A DNA stretch of 64,000 nucleotides from JAJDTQ01 sp965204235 (GCA_965204235.1 OZ241979.1:3534001-3598000); one strand, 5' to 3'; numbered from the stretch's first letter, positions 25,613-36,748 are shown. A program made the numbers and translations. Notes: a model not told the origin generated them from the sequence alone.

Positions 25613-28600
25613 ATGAAGCGGATTTTCGGACTCGACATCGGAACCACCTCCATCGGTTTTGCCGTCATCGAACACGATGACGACGAGCAAGGACGCATCC
25701 GACGGCTCGGCGCGCGGATTTTCCCCGAAGCGCGCGACCCGAAAGGCATTCCACTGAACCAGCAACGCCGGCAGGCGCGCATGCGTCGGCGGCAGTTGCG
25801 CCGCGGCCGCCAACGGCGGCGCGACATCGGCTCGGTCCTCCACGAAGTTGGCTTTCTTCCCGCACTCGACTCCTCGCCAAGGTCGGAGTGGGGCGAACTG
25901 ATGAAGCTCGACCCCTACGGTCTGCGAAAACGCGCTCTCGACGAAGCAGAAATCCTTACGCCGCACGAGTTCGGACGCGCCCTTTACCATCTCGCCAAGC
26001 GCCGGCATTTCAAAGCCAGAGACTTTGAAGAGGACGACGGTTCTTCGGAACGAGAAGATGGAGATAAGGAAAGCGCCGAGGAGAAGGAAGCCAAGAGTGG
26101 GCGGGACGGAACGCTGCAAGCATTGGAAGCGGAGAAGAAGAAAGACCCGAACGTCACGCTCGGGGTTTGGTTGTCGAAGCGAGGGCCTCACGAGCGCAAA
26201 CGAGGTGTCCACGCGACGCGGGCCGTTGTCGAAGAAGAGTTCGATCAACTGTGGAAGGCACAGGCCGGACACCACAAAACCTTGCAGGATCCCGACTTCA
26301 AGGAGGCGGTCCATGGAGCGGTCTTTACGCAACGGCCGGTCTTCTGGCGCAAGAAGACCTTGGGCGAATGTCGGTTTATGCCGGACAACAAGGAACTCTG
26401 CCTCAAGGCCGCTTGGTTGTCTCAGCAACGGCGGATGCTCGAAAAACTGAACAACCTGGAAGTAGTGGTCGGAGAGGGCCGCCCGCTGAACAAGGATGAA
26501 CGCGAGAAGATTCTCGAGAAGTTGCAGGTTCAGGCGTCCATGACGTGGGGCGGCGTTCGTGCCGCGCTCAAGCCTCTGTACAAGGCGCGCGGAGAGTCAG
26601 GAGCGGAAAAGCGCCTGAAATTCAACCTCGAACTCGGCGGCGAAAAGAAGCTGATCGGCAATCTTCTCGAAGCAAAGCTGGCAAAGGTATTCGGTGACGC
26701 TTGGCAACAGCACCCGTACAAACAGGCCATTCGAGAGACGGTCCCGGCCCGTCTGTGGTCCGCAGATTACGGAGAAGTGGGTACTCAGCGAGTCGTCATC
26801 TTGCCCCAGGCAAAGCGCGTCGAGAATCGGAAGGCGGTGGCTCGTGGTCTCGTCGAGGACTTCGGCATGAGTACAGAACAGGCCGACGAGTTGGCGGATA
26901 TGCAATTGCCCTCCGGATGGGAACCCTATTCCACGGAGGCGTTGCAGGTCATCCTCCCCCACTTGGAGGCCGGTGTACGTTTCGGCGCCTTGGTGAACAG
27001 CCCTGACTGGAAATCCTGGCGCAACGAGGTCTTCCCCGAGATGAATCAGCCGACTGGCGAAAAACTGGACCGGCTGCCGAGTCCTGTGAACAGGGAAGAA
27101 CAAGACCACATCAAGAAACTGCGGAACCCCACGGTCGTGCGGACTCGCAACGAACTGCGCAAGGTCGTCAATAACCTCATCGACCTGTTCGGCAAGCCTG
27201 ATTTGATCCGTGTCGAATTGGCCCGTGACGTGGGCAAGTCGAAACGAGAACGCGAGGAAATCCAAGGCGGGATTCGCCGTCAAGAGCGGCGGCGCAATGA
27301 AGCGAAGAAGGATTTAGAGGAAAAAGGGATTGTCCAACCGTCGCGCGCCGACGTCGAAAAATGGCTTCTCTGGAAGGAGAGCCAGGAGCGCTGTCCCTAC
27401 ACCGGCGACCATATCGGCTTCGCCGCCCTGTTTCAGGAAAACGAGTTCGAGGTAGAGCACATCTGGCCGCGGTCCAGGTCCTTGGACGACAGTTTCCGAA
27501 ACAAGACGCTCTGTCGGAAGGATGAAAACCTGAAGAAGAACAACCGGACGCCGTTTGAGTATATGGGACACGACGACGACCGGTGGACAGCCATCGAAAC
27601 CCGCCTGCAAAAAATGCGAGCGCCGCGCGTCGGCGATGGAATGCCGCTCGGAAAGATCAGGCGGTTTCTCGAGCGTTCCATGCCCGACGATTTCGCCGCG
27701 CGCCAACTCAACGACACGGGGTATGCCGCACGGGAGGCCGTTGCGTTGCTCAAGCGCTTGTACCCCGATGCCGGTCCGCAGGCGCCGGTGACAGTGCAGG
27801 CCGTCACCGGGCGTGTCACCGCCCAACTTCGCAAACTCTGGGAGTTGAACAACATCCTGGGTGACGACGGCGAGAAAACCCGATCCGATCACCGTCACCA
27901 TGCCATCGACGCGCTGGTGGTCGCCTGCGTGCATCCCGGCATGACACAACGGCTGTCTCGTTACTGGCAGGCCAGGGAGAGGCGCGATGTCCAGCGTCCT
28001 ATCCTGTCACCGCCCTGGGAGACGATTCGCGCCGATGTGGAACGAGCCGTCGCGGATATCGTCGTCTCCCACCGCGTACGCAAGAAGGTCTCCGGTCAGC
28101 TACACAAGGAAACGACCTACGGCGATACGCAAACGGACGTGGTCACCAAATCCGGCATCTATCGCCAGTTCGTGACCCGCAAGAAAGTCGAGGACTTGAG
28201 CAAGAGTGAGTTGGCCAAGATTCCCGAGAAAGACGGGGAGGGAATCCGTGACGACAATGTAAGGAAGACTGTCGTTAGGTGGGTTGAGGCTCACGGTGGC
28301 GATCCGAAGAAAGCGTTTCCACCGTACCCGAAATGTAGTCTGGACGGCCCTGAAATTCGCAAAGTCCGTCTTCTGAGCAAGCAGCAAAAGGGCCTGATGG
28401 CGCAGGTGGGGACCGGCTACGCCGATTTAGGCGATAACCACCATATCGCGATTTATCGTCTGCCCAGCGGGAAGACCGACTTCGAGGTAGTCAGCCTGTT
28501 TGAAGCATCTCGGCGACTGGCGAGGCGGGAACCTGTGGTGAAACGTGAGCGGGGCGACGGTGCTCAGTTCGTCATGTCGCTGTCGCCGGGCGATACCTTG

Positions 28601-28795
28601 GATTTTCCAGATGGAGACAAGGTCGGCATACGGATTGTCCAAGGAGTCTGGGATTCTGGACAAGTTGTTACTCACGAACACCTGGATGCGACAGGTGCAA
28701 CGGTCTGGCGTCCGAATACAAATTCCATCGTCAAGCAGAACGCCAAGAAACTTTCCGTTGATCCGATAGGCCGGATCCGCACAGCCAATGACTGA
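25613..28795 (+). CDS. cas9: CRISPR-associated endonuclease Cas9, type II-C
   Basis: RNA-guided DNA nuclease, 1060 aa, the short II-C size. RuvC-I is IFGLDIGTTSIGFAV with catalytic D8. An arginine-rich bridge helix (QARMRRRQLRRGRQRRR) spans about 54-70. RuvC-II is LIRVELARD with E535. HNH is EVEHIWPRSRSLDDSFRNKT with H616, plus NNRTPFEY downstream. RuvC-III is HRHHAIDALV with H763 and D766. All catalytic residues are present, so it should cut both strands. The C-terminal 250 residues form the wedge and PAM-interacting domain; the PAM is not deducible here. An AGGGGG lies 8 bases before the ATG. cas1 follows after 15 bp. Confidence 0.97.
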   Translation: MKRIFGLDIGTTSIGFAVIEHDDDEQGRIRRLGARIFPEARDPKGIPLNQQRRQARMRRRQLRRGRQRRRDIGSVLHEVGFLPALDSSPRSEWGELMKLDPYGLRKRALDEAEILTPHEFGRALYHLAKRRHFKARDFEEDDGSSEREDGDKESAEEKEAKSGRDGTLQALEAEKKKDPNVTLGVWLSKRGPHERKRGVHATRAVVEEEFDQLWKAQAGHHKTLQDPDFKEAVHGAVFTQRPVFWRKKTLGECRFMPDNKELCLKAAWLSQQRRMLEKLNNLEVVVGEGRPLNKDEREKILEKLQVQASMTWGGVRAALKPLYKARGESGAEKRLKFNLELGGEKKLIGNLLEAKLAKVFGDAWQQHPYKQAIRETVPARLWSADYGEVGTQRVVILPQAKRVENRKAVARGLVEDFGMSTEQADELADMQLPSGWEPYSTEALQVILPHLEAGVRFGALVNSPDWKSWRNEVFPEMNQPTGEKLDRLPSPVNREEQDHIKKLRNPTVVRTRNELRKVVNNLIDLFGKPDLIRVELARDVGKSKREREEIQGGIRRQERRRNEAKKDLEEKGIVQPSRADVEKWLLWKESQERCPYTGDHIGFAALFQENEFEVEHIWPRSRSLDDSFRNKTLCRKDENLKKNNRTPFEYMGHDDDRWTAIETRLQKMRAPRVGDGMPLGKIRRFLERSMPDDFAARQLNDTGYAAREAVALLKRLYPDAGPQAPVTVQAVTGRVTAQLRKLWELNNILGDDGEKTRSDHRHHAIDALVVACVHPGMTQRLSRYWQARERRDVQRPILSPPWETIRADVERAVADIVVSHRVRKKVSGQLHKETTYGDTQTDVVTKSGIYRQFVTRKKVEDLSKSELAKIPEKDGEGIRDDNVRKTVVRWVEAHGGDPKKAFPPYPKCSLDGPEIRKVRLLSKQQKGLMAQVGTGYADLGDNHHIAIYRLPSGKTDFEVVSLFEASRRLARREPVVKRERGDGAQFVMSLSPGDTLDFPDGDKVGIRIVQGVWDSGQVVTHEHLDATGATVWRPNTNSIVKQNAKKLSVDPIGRIRTAND

Positions 28796-28810
28796 ACCAA
28801 GCAGTAATCA

Positions 28811-29746
28811 ATGATCCGAAAAACATTGGAATTCTCTACGCCGGGAACCCGTCTTTCGATTTCCCACCGGCAACTTGTCATAGATCGCCCTGGCCAGCCA
28901 AGAATGACGCGCCCCGTAGAAGACTTGGGTGTGGTGATCGTGGATGATGTCCGCGCCACGTACACGCAGTCCGTTTTTTTGGAGTTGCTCGAAGCCGGGG
29001 CGACTGTCCTGGTTTCAGGCCGCAACCATCTTCCCACCGGCCTCATGCTGCCCCTTGATGCCCACCATGTTCAGACCGAACGTCATCGCGCTCAGGTTGC
29101 CGCCAAAGAACCGGTGAAAAAACGGGTCTGGCAGGCGATCATCCGGACGAAAATCGCACAGCAGGCGGCAGTATTGACTCATTTTACGGGTAGAGATGCC
29201 GGACTTGCCCACATGGTGGGACGGGTCCGTTCGGGCGACCCCGACAATCTCGAAGCGCAGGCGGCCCAACGCTACTGGCCGCGTCTTTTTGGCGCGGTGT
29301 TCCGCCGCGACCGTGACGCCGATGGCGTGAACACCCTGTTGAATTACGGCTACGCCGTCATCCGGGCCGCGGTTGCGCGAGCCATTGTCGCGGCCGGGCT
29401 GATCCCGTCGCTTGGCGTGCACCATCGAAACAGAAGCAATCCGTTCTGCTTGGCGGATGACTTGTTCGAGCCGTATCGGCCGTATGTAGATTGGCGCGTC
29501 AAACTGTTGACGGGCAACGGTACGAGCCCGGCCCCGGATCTGTCACAACAGGAAACCCGGGCCGCGCTTCTGTCCCTGTTCAACGAGACGGTTCGGGTTG
29601 ACGAACGCCGCATGCCCTTGCTGTACGCCATCCAAGCCGGTGCCGTTTCTCTCTGCCGTGCATTGACGGGCGGCGGCCGGACCTTGGCCCTCCCGGAAGG
29701 GTTGCCCTTGAAACCGGAATCCCCGGAGAGGGTCGGGGGCGATTGA
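28811..29746 (+). CDS. cas1: Cas1 integrase, type II
   Basis: Metal-dependent integrase (311 aa) that, with Cas2, inserts new spacers at the leader-repeat junction. The metal ligands are visible: E148 (DPDNLEAQAAQRYW), H204/H205 (LGVHHRNRSNPFCLADDLFEP) and D216/D217. The N-terminal beta-domain contains VVIVDDVRATYTQS and the helical dimer segment follows. Intact and co-transcribed with cas9 and cas2, overlapping cas2 by one base. With no csn2 or cas4 present, the adaptation module is the minimal II-C set. Confidence 0.96.
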   Translation: MIRKTLEFSTPGTRLSISHRQLVIDRPGQPRMTRPVEDLGVVIVDDVRATYTQSVFLELLEAGATVLVSGRNHLPTGLMLPLDAHHVQTERHRAQVAAKEPVKKRVWQAIIRTKIAQQAAVLTHFTGRDAGLAHMVGRVRSGDPDNLEAQAAQRYWPRLFGAVFRRDRDADGVNTLLNYGYAVIRAAVARAIVAAGLIPSLGVHHRNRSNPFCLADDLFEPYRPYVDWRVKLLTGNGTSPAPDLSQQETRAALLSLFNETVRVDERRMPLLYAIQAGAVSLCRALTGGGRTLALPEGLPLKPESPERVGGD

Positions 29747-30099
29747 TGGCGCGCCCGCGACCCTCTCCGCAAATTCCCTGGGGATGGCGATCCATGTGGG
29801 TTATCGCAATGTTCGATCTCCCCACCGATACGGCCCAAGCACGCAAAGCCTACATCCGCTTTCGCAAGGACCTGCTGGATGACGGCTTCACCATGATGCA
29901 GTACTCCGTGTACGCTAGGCACTGTGCGTCCATCGAGAACGCCAACGTTCACGTCACGCGCATGGCCGACCGGGTGCCTGCGGCAGGAGAGGTGCGTTTT
30001 CTGACCATCACAGACAAACAGTTCGGCCGCATCAAGGTGTACGTCGGGAAAAAGCGGGAGCCGACGCCTCTCCCTCCCGCCCAACTGGAATTTTTCTGA
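29746..30099 (+). CDS. cas2: Cas2, type II
   Basis: Small ferredoxin-fold protein of 117 aa that bridges two Cas1 dimers. The core strand MWVIAMFDLPTDT carries the conserved aspartate, followed by RFRKDLLDDGF and QYSVYARHC. The ATG at 29746 shares one base with the cas1 stop (TGATG); an in-frame TTG one codon upstream is less likely. The CRISPR array starts 50 bp downstream of the stop. Confidence 0.94.
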   Translation: MARPRPSPQIPWGWRSMWVIAMFDLPTDTAQARKAYIRFRKDLLDDGFTMMQYSVYARHCASIENANVHVTRMADRVPAAGEVRFLTITDKQFGRIKVYVGKKREPTPLPPAQLEFF

Positions 30100-30149
30100 C
30101 GGGCGGGAGGAGAGAAAACGTAATCTTTTCAACCTCTTGCGGCTGAGAT

Positions 30150-33100
30150 AGTATAGCAAATCGAGAAGTGGCCGCAATCCGCAGCAGTCGTCCGTGTTTA
30201 CGGCCCTTCATTCCGGAGTATAGCAAATCGAGAAGTGGCCGCAATCCGCAGCCGGCCTTTGTGGCTACATCCGGAGCGTAGGAGTATAGCAAATCGAGAA
30301 GTGGCCGCAATCCGCAGCGTAGAACGTCATGGGCCCGTATCCGTCCGTAGTATAGCAAATCGAGAAGTGGCCGCAATCCGCAGCGGCTTGCCATGCCGGA
30401 AGACTCCCGGCCTGAAGTATAGCAAATCGAGAAGTGGCCGCAATCCGCAGCCAACATCAAGAACCCCGTGCACGAACCCGGAGTATAGCAAATCGAGAAG
30501 TGGCCGCAATCCGCAGCGACCCAACAGTGCGCCGGCATGTCGAACTCAGTATAGCAAATCGAGAAGTGGCCGCAATCCGCAGCGCCATCACACGTCGATC
30601 CGTAGCACGCTCAAGTATAGCAAATCGAGAAGTGGCCGCAATCCGCAGCGTGTTGAGGTACACGAGTGCTGGCAGCCGGAGTATAGCAAATCGAGAAGTG
30701 GCCGCAATCCGCAGCCGCATCGAGGATAAGGCCAAGGACTTCGTGAGTATAGCAAATCGAGAAGTGGCCGCAATCCGCAGCACCCTTGGACTGGAAGTGG
30801 CGGATAGCCTCAGTATAGCAAATCGAGAAGTGGCCGCAATCCGCAGCCGTACGCCCGACATAGACATCGCCGACAGGAGTATAGCAAATCGAGAAGTGGC
30901 CGCAATCCGCAGCTTTCCCGGGCCGCGGACGCCGGCCGCTCCAGTATAGCAAATCGAGAAGTGGCCGCAATCCGCAGCTCGGTTGCCACATGGGTGATGA
31001 CTACCGGCAGTATAGCAAATCGAGAAGTGGCCGCAATCCGCAGCCCGGCGCGCCTTCACCACCTTGTTGGCAACAGTATAGCAAATCGAGAAGTGGCCGC
31101 AATCCGCAGCCTAGAACGGGATGTCGTCGTCGAGGTCGGGAGTATAGCAAATCGAGAAGTGGCCGCAATCCGCAGCGACTGGGCAATCGAGTACGACGAG
31201 GTCAACAGTATAGCAAATCGAGAAGTGGCCGCAATCCGCAGCAGTTCAGCCTCCTCGTACACGGCCACCCTCAGTATAGCAAATCGAGAAGTGGCCGCAA
31301 TCCGCAGCCAGTTGGGCAAGGCGCTGCAGGACCCCGTAAGTATAGCAAATCGAGAAGTGGCCGCAATCCGCAGCGAGGGCAGAGTTGCAGGCGCCGTAGA
31401 GCGCAGTATAGCAAATCGAGAAGTGGCCGCAATCCGCAGCCCCCCCGACGGCGGTATCGACTCCCCCCTTAAGTATAGCAAATCGAGAAGTGGCCGCAAT
31501 CCGCAGCTGGACCGACGAACAGCGGGCACAGGCCATAAGTATAGCAAATCGAGAAGTGGCCGCAATCCGCAGCCTCCCCAAGGGCCACGGAGCACGGAGA
31601 ATAAGTATAGCAAATCGAGAAGTGGCCGCAATCCGCAGCGACACAGCCCGGAGGGTGCACCGTGGCCGGAGTATAGCAAATCGAGAAGTGGCCGCAATCC
31701 GCAGCTGTAGGACGTGCAGATACTGGGAGGAGGAAGTATAGCAAATCGAGAAGTGGCCGCAATCCGCAGCTGGCCTAGCGACAGACCACATACATGGTCG
31801 AGTATAGCAAATCGAGAAGTGGCCGCAATCCGCAGCTCCGAATACCTCCGGCCCATGAACTGCCGCAGTATAGCAAATCGAGAAGTGGCCGCAATCCGCA
31901 GCCGGGACCAGGAGCAGCGGATCGTGCTGTCCAGTATAGCAAATCGAGAAGTGGCCGCAATCCGCAGCTCCCGGGCGATGCGGCCGGCCGGGAACAGGAG
32001 TATAGCAAATCGAGAAGTGGCCGCAATCCGCAGCTAGATGCTGCTTGCCTCCCTGACGGTAGCCAGTATAGCAAATCGAGAAGTGGCCGCAATCCGCAGC
32101 CATGCGGTAGTGCAGCTTGCACAGGCCGTTAGTATAGCAAATCGAGAAGTGGCCGCAATCCGCAGCTAAGCCGACAGCACCTTCTCCACGTCGGCCAGTA
32201 TAGCAAATCGAGAAGTGGCCGCAATCCGCAGCCCGATCCAGGAAAGGCTGAACGTCGCCACGAGTATAGCAAATCGAGAAGTGGCCGCAATCCGCAGCTT
32301 CTATCCCTATTTGCTGTTCCTGGCCGCGAGTATAGCAAATCGAGAAGTGGCCGCAATCCGCAGCCAGAGCAGGCACGCAAGACCGCGGAGGAGAAGTATA
32401 GCAAATCGAGAAGTGGCCGCAATCCGCAGCAGCGCGCCGTGCTGGTCTGTCAGGGGGTGTAGTATAGCAAATCGAGAAGTGGCCGCAATCCGCAGCGTTA
32501 CCCGGTATTGGAAGTACTCACAAGAAGTATAGCAAATCGAGAAGTGGCCGCAATCCGCAGCCGTCCCTCGTCGATGGGCGCATCATCCCATAGTATAGCA
32601 AATCGAGAAGTGGCCGCAATCCGCAGCCCGAGGGGTCCCCTGCCGCTACCCACCACCAGTATAGCAAATCGAGAAGTGGCCGCAATCCGCAGCACGGCCA
32701 TGAAGGTGTTGAACCTGTTGGCGAGTATAGCAAATCGAGAAGTGGCCGCAATCCGCAGCCCACCTGGGTGTCGGTCATGGCGGCGGCGCAGTATAGCAAA
32801 TCGAGAAGTGGCCGCAATCCGCAGCTTCGCGGGCGCGGCCCTGTACGCGGAGCAGAGTATAGCAAATCGAGAAGTGGCCGCAATCCGCAGCGGTAACCGA
32901 ATCGACCGTCCCGCGTCTCCGAGTATAGCAAATCGAGAAGTGGCCGCAATCCGCAGCCTTTCCGGCCATCCGATGAACCGGGTCAGCAGTATAGCAAATC
33001 GAGAAGTGGCCGCAATCCGCAGCAGGCCGGGTGAATCGTCGCCGGCCGTGCCTAGTATAGCAAATCGAGAAGTGGCCGCAATCCGCAGCGTGGAATGTTG

Positions 33101-36100
33101 CGTGCCCCAGGCTCCGGTTAGTATAGCAAATCGAGAAGTGGCCGCAATCCGCAGCGGACCGGAGTCGAGGGCGATAAGGTGCACGAGTATAGCAAATCGA
33201 GAAGTGGCCGCAATCCGCAGCATGTACAGTCGGACACCTGGCAACCTCTGTAGTATAGCAAATCGAGAAGTGGCCGCAATCCGCAGCTACAGAGGCTATC
33301 TCCCCTGTCGTGGTGTAAGTATAGCAAATCGAGAAGTGGCCGCAATCCGCAGCCTACCACCGCAAGACCGCGTCGCCCGCGGGAGTATAGCAAATCGAGA
33401 AGTGGCCGCAATCCGCAGCTCTTCGAGGAGGCCGATACCGGACGCTTGCAGTATAGCAAATCGAGAAGTGGCCGCAATCCGCAGCGAGCGTGAGTTGCAG
33501 GCCAACGTAGAGCGGAGTATAGCAAATCGAGAAGTGGCCGCAATCCGCAGCAAACCTCATGGAGGCCAAGCACCCGGCCCTAGTATAGCAAATCGAGAAG
33601 TGGCCGCAATCCGCAGCGCAACCGAAGCGACTCCACTCGCCCGGCTGAGTATAGCAAATCGAGAAGTGGCCGCAATCCGCAGCAAGGCGGAGTACCTCGA
33701 GCTCTTCGACGTGAGTATAGCAAATCGAGAAGTGGCCGCAATCCGCAGCGCAGCTCACAGCCGGACGTCTTCCCAGGGAAGTATAGCAAATCGAGAAGTG
33801 GCCGCAATCCGCAGCGTGGTTGGCAGTGTTACCGTTTCGTCGATGAGTATAGCAAATCGAGAAGTGGCCGCAATCCGCAGCCTCCCTCTCATGTCGCATT
33901 ACCCTGTCGAGAGTATAGCAAATCGAGAAGTGGCCGCAATCCGCAGCTGAAGATCACCAAACAAACAGCCCCGAGGCAGTATAGCAAATCGAGAAGTGGC
34001 CGCAATCCGCAGCGTCCACCCGGCGCCTATCCCGGTGCTCGCCAGTATAGCAAATCGAGAAGTGGCCGCAATCCGCAGCCGACGTCTTGACCATCGAGTA
34101 CGACGCCTCGAGTATAGCAAATCGAGAAGTGGCCGCAATCCGCAGCGCTTGCTTGGGACGCCGCCGAGTGCAAAGGAGTATAGCAAATCGAGAAGTGGCC
34201 GCAATCCGCAGCCCCGCCAGTATCATCCGCTTGTGCGAGGTGAGTATAGCAAATCGAGAAGTGGCCGCAATCCGCAGCGCGATGGCGCCCGTGGGGTCCG
34301 GGCCGCCGAGTATAGCAAATCGAGAAGTGGCCGCAATCCGCAGCGTTACCCGGTATTGGATGTACTCACGAGAGAGTATAGCAAATCGAGAAGTGGCCGC
34401 AATCCGCAGCGAGCATGTCCACGGTGACCGGATCCAGGAAGTATAGCAAATCGAGAAGTGGCCGCAATCCGCAGCAGGGAACCGAGGACGCCGACGACGA
34501 GCGCGAGTATAGCAAATCGAGAAGTGGCCGCAATCCGCAGCCGCATGGAGTTCCGGGAGACGTCGGACGGCAGTATAGCAAATCGAGAAGTGGCCGCAAT
34601 CCGCAGCTCATCCACGAGCTTGACGGCAAGCGGGGAGAGTATAGCAAATCGAGAAGTGGCCGCAATCCGCAGCCCAGCCGGTCCGTCGCGCCTCGCGGAT
34701 CAAGTATAGCAAATCGAGAAGTGGCCGCAATCCGCAGCCGGTCCAGGGACTCTTGTTCGAGACCGGGCAGTATAGCAAATCGAGAAGTGGCCGCAATCCG
34801 CAGCCCTCGCGCTATCCGTGGTACTCGGACAGCAGTATAGCAAATCGAGAAGTGGCCGCAATCCGCAGCCAGGCGGGCCGGCTCAGCAACGGATTGAAGA
34901 GTATAGCAAATCGAGAAGTGGCCGCAATCCGCAGCCACTGGAGCGATCCATGGCTGTCTCGTCCGAGTATAGCAAATCGAGAAGTGGCCGCAATCCGCAG
35001 CATCATCATCGCCAAGAGAGTGGAGACGGTGAGTATAGCAAATCGAGAAGTGGCCGCAATCCGCAGCCACTTCGCCTACTTCCTGAAATCATCCTTGAGT
35101 ATAGCAAATCGAGAAGTGGCCGCAATCCGCAGCCAGGACAAATTATCCGCCGGCCTTACTCCGAGTATAGCAAATCGAGAAGTGGCCGCAATCCGCAGCA
35201 ACACCTAACGGGGCTACTGCTTCGTTTGGAGTATAGCAAATCGAGAAGTGGCCGCAATCCGCAGCAAAGACGATACTCCTACTGACGATACTCCGAGTAT
35301 AGCAAATCGAGAAGTGGCCGCAATCCGCAGCGAGACACGAAGGCATCGGCCGATGTTGAGCAGTATAGCAAATCGAGAAGTGGCCGCAATCCGCAGCGTC
35401 TCCCTTTTTCTCGGGATACGTCTATAGAGTATAGCAAATCGAGAAGTGGCCGCAATCCGCAGCAATTTGGTAAGCGTGGTAGGGTGACTTACGAGTATAG
35501 CAAATCGAGAAGTGGCCGCAATCCGCAGCACGCAAGCATAGGCGCACGTAGCTGCCCCTAGTATAGCAAATCGAGAAGTGGCCGCAATCCGCAGCATGCA
35601 ACAGCGAGAGCTAGACGTGCGAGAGAGTATAGCAAATCGAGAAGTGGCCGCAATCCGCAGCGTCATCACAATGGGAGCACCCGAAGGACAGAGTATAGCA
35701 AATCGAGAAGTGGCCGCAATCCGCAGCAGTCTTCCTGTCTTGTCTCCCTGTTCGACCAGTATAGCAAATCGAGAAGTGGCCGCAATCCGCAGCTATTTGA
35801 GACGAGCAAAGTTTCGATCTTGCAGTATAGCAAATCGAGAAGTGGCCGCAATCCGCAGCGGCGAGGACGTGGAACACGTACAGGCGAAAGTATAGCAAAT
35901 CGAGAAGTGGCCGCAATCCGCAGCGCAACCCGGTACATGGAGCACGCGGCAGAGAGTATAGCAAATCGAGAAGTGGCCGCAATCCGCAGCATTTCCGCCG
36001 TCGCAGGTGTTTCAGGTCTAAGTATAGCAAATCGAGAAGTGGCCGCAATCCGCAGCACACTCCAAAAGCTGCAATTGCGGCAGTCCAGTATAGCAAATCG

Positions 36101-36584
36101 AGAAGTGGCCGCAATCCGCAGCTACATTTGTCTATAGCATCGAATCAAGGTTAGTATAGCAAATCGAGAAGTGGCCGCAATCCGCAGCGCAACGCGAGGC
36201 CCGGACCGGGCGCCCGGGAGTATAGCAAATCGAGAAGTGGCCGCAATCCGCAGCGTGCAGCCGCCGCGGGTCACTGGACAGCACAGTATAGCAAATCGAG
36301 AAGTGGCCGCAATCCGCAGCAGGACCTTGGACGGCGCCCCCCGCGCGCGGAGTATAGCAAATCGAGAAGTGGCCGCAATCCGCAGCTGGATTTCAGACCA
36401 CTGGCCACTCGATACCAGTATAGCAAATCGAGAAGTGGCCGCAATCCGCAGCTACCTCTGTCGCATGTGTTTTCACGTGTGGAGTATAGCAAATCGAGAA
36501 GTGGCCGCAATCCGCAGCCTGTGCGCTTCCATGTACTCCGATGAGCATAGTATAGCAAATCGAGAAGTGGCCGCAATCCGCAGC
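30150..36584 (-). CRISPR. CRISPR array, 98 repeats / 97 spacers, type II-C
   Basis: A 36-bp repeat (plus strand AGTATAGCAAATCGAG ... CGCAATCCGCAGC) recurs at a period of 66, with spacers of 29-31 bases, mostly 30. Counting from fixed positions (repeat 15 at 31075, 30 at 32065, 45 at 33054, 60 at 34044, 75 at 35032, 90 at 36021, 98 at 36549) gives 98 repeats. All look identical, including both terminal ones. The tracrRNA anti-repeat implies that crRNA is made from the minus strand, from 36.6 kb towards cas2. In that orientation the repeat begins GCTGCGGATTGCGGCC, which resembles my recollection of the Parvibaculum lavamentivorans II-C repeat. Long open frames across the array are artefacts of a repeat without stops. 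Confidence 0.98.
36549..36557 (-). promoter_or_regulatory. extended -10 promoter element inside each repeat
   Basis: The 3' end of the repeat on the minus strand reads TTTGCTATACT, containing the extended -10 pattern TG-N-TATACT. It occurs in all 98 repeats; coordinates given are for the first repeat read. Neisseria meningitidis II-C repeats carry the comparable TGCTACAAT and drive each crRNA separately, with starts inside the next spacer. By analogy each spacer here may have its own promoter. Confidence 0.6.
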
Positions 36585-36686
36585 TCCACTGCCTCGCGTT
36601 CTGGCCTGAAACCTTCCTTCCCGTCTTCCGATCTCACATGGATATTGCGCTCGTCGAGGCACTTGCCTTCCGCGGGTCTCGGCTCG

Positions 36687-36715
36687 TTGCCCTACTCCGA
36701 GACCTTGGGTAAACT
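36687..36715 (+). promoter_or_regulatory. candidate promoter for the ATPase-TOPRIM gene
   Basis: TTGCCC (36687-36692) and TAAACT (36710-36715) are separated by 17 bases, 34 bp upstream of the start codon. The 36585-36748 interval after the array holds this and no recognisable degenerate repeat. Confidence 0.45.
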
Positions 36716-36748
36716 ACCTGGAGCCATCCGTCGGGGAGAGGGATCATC

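Noticed and set aside
30100..30149. Classical AT-rich leader between cas2 and the array
   Set aside because: Only 50 bp, not clearly AT-rich over its whole length, and crRNA orientation points the other way; the leader end cannot be decided from the sequence.
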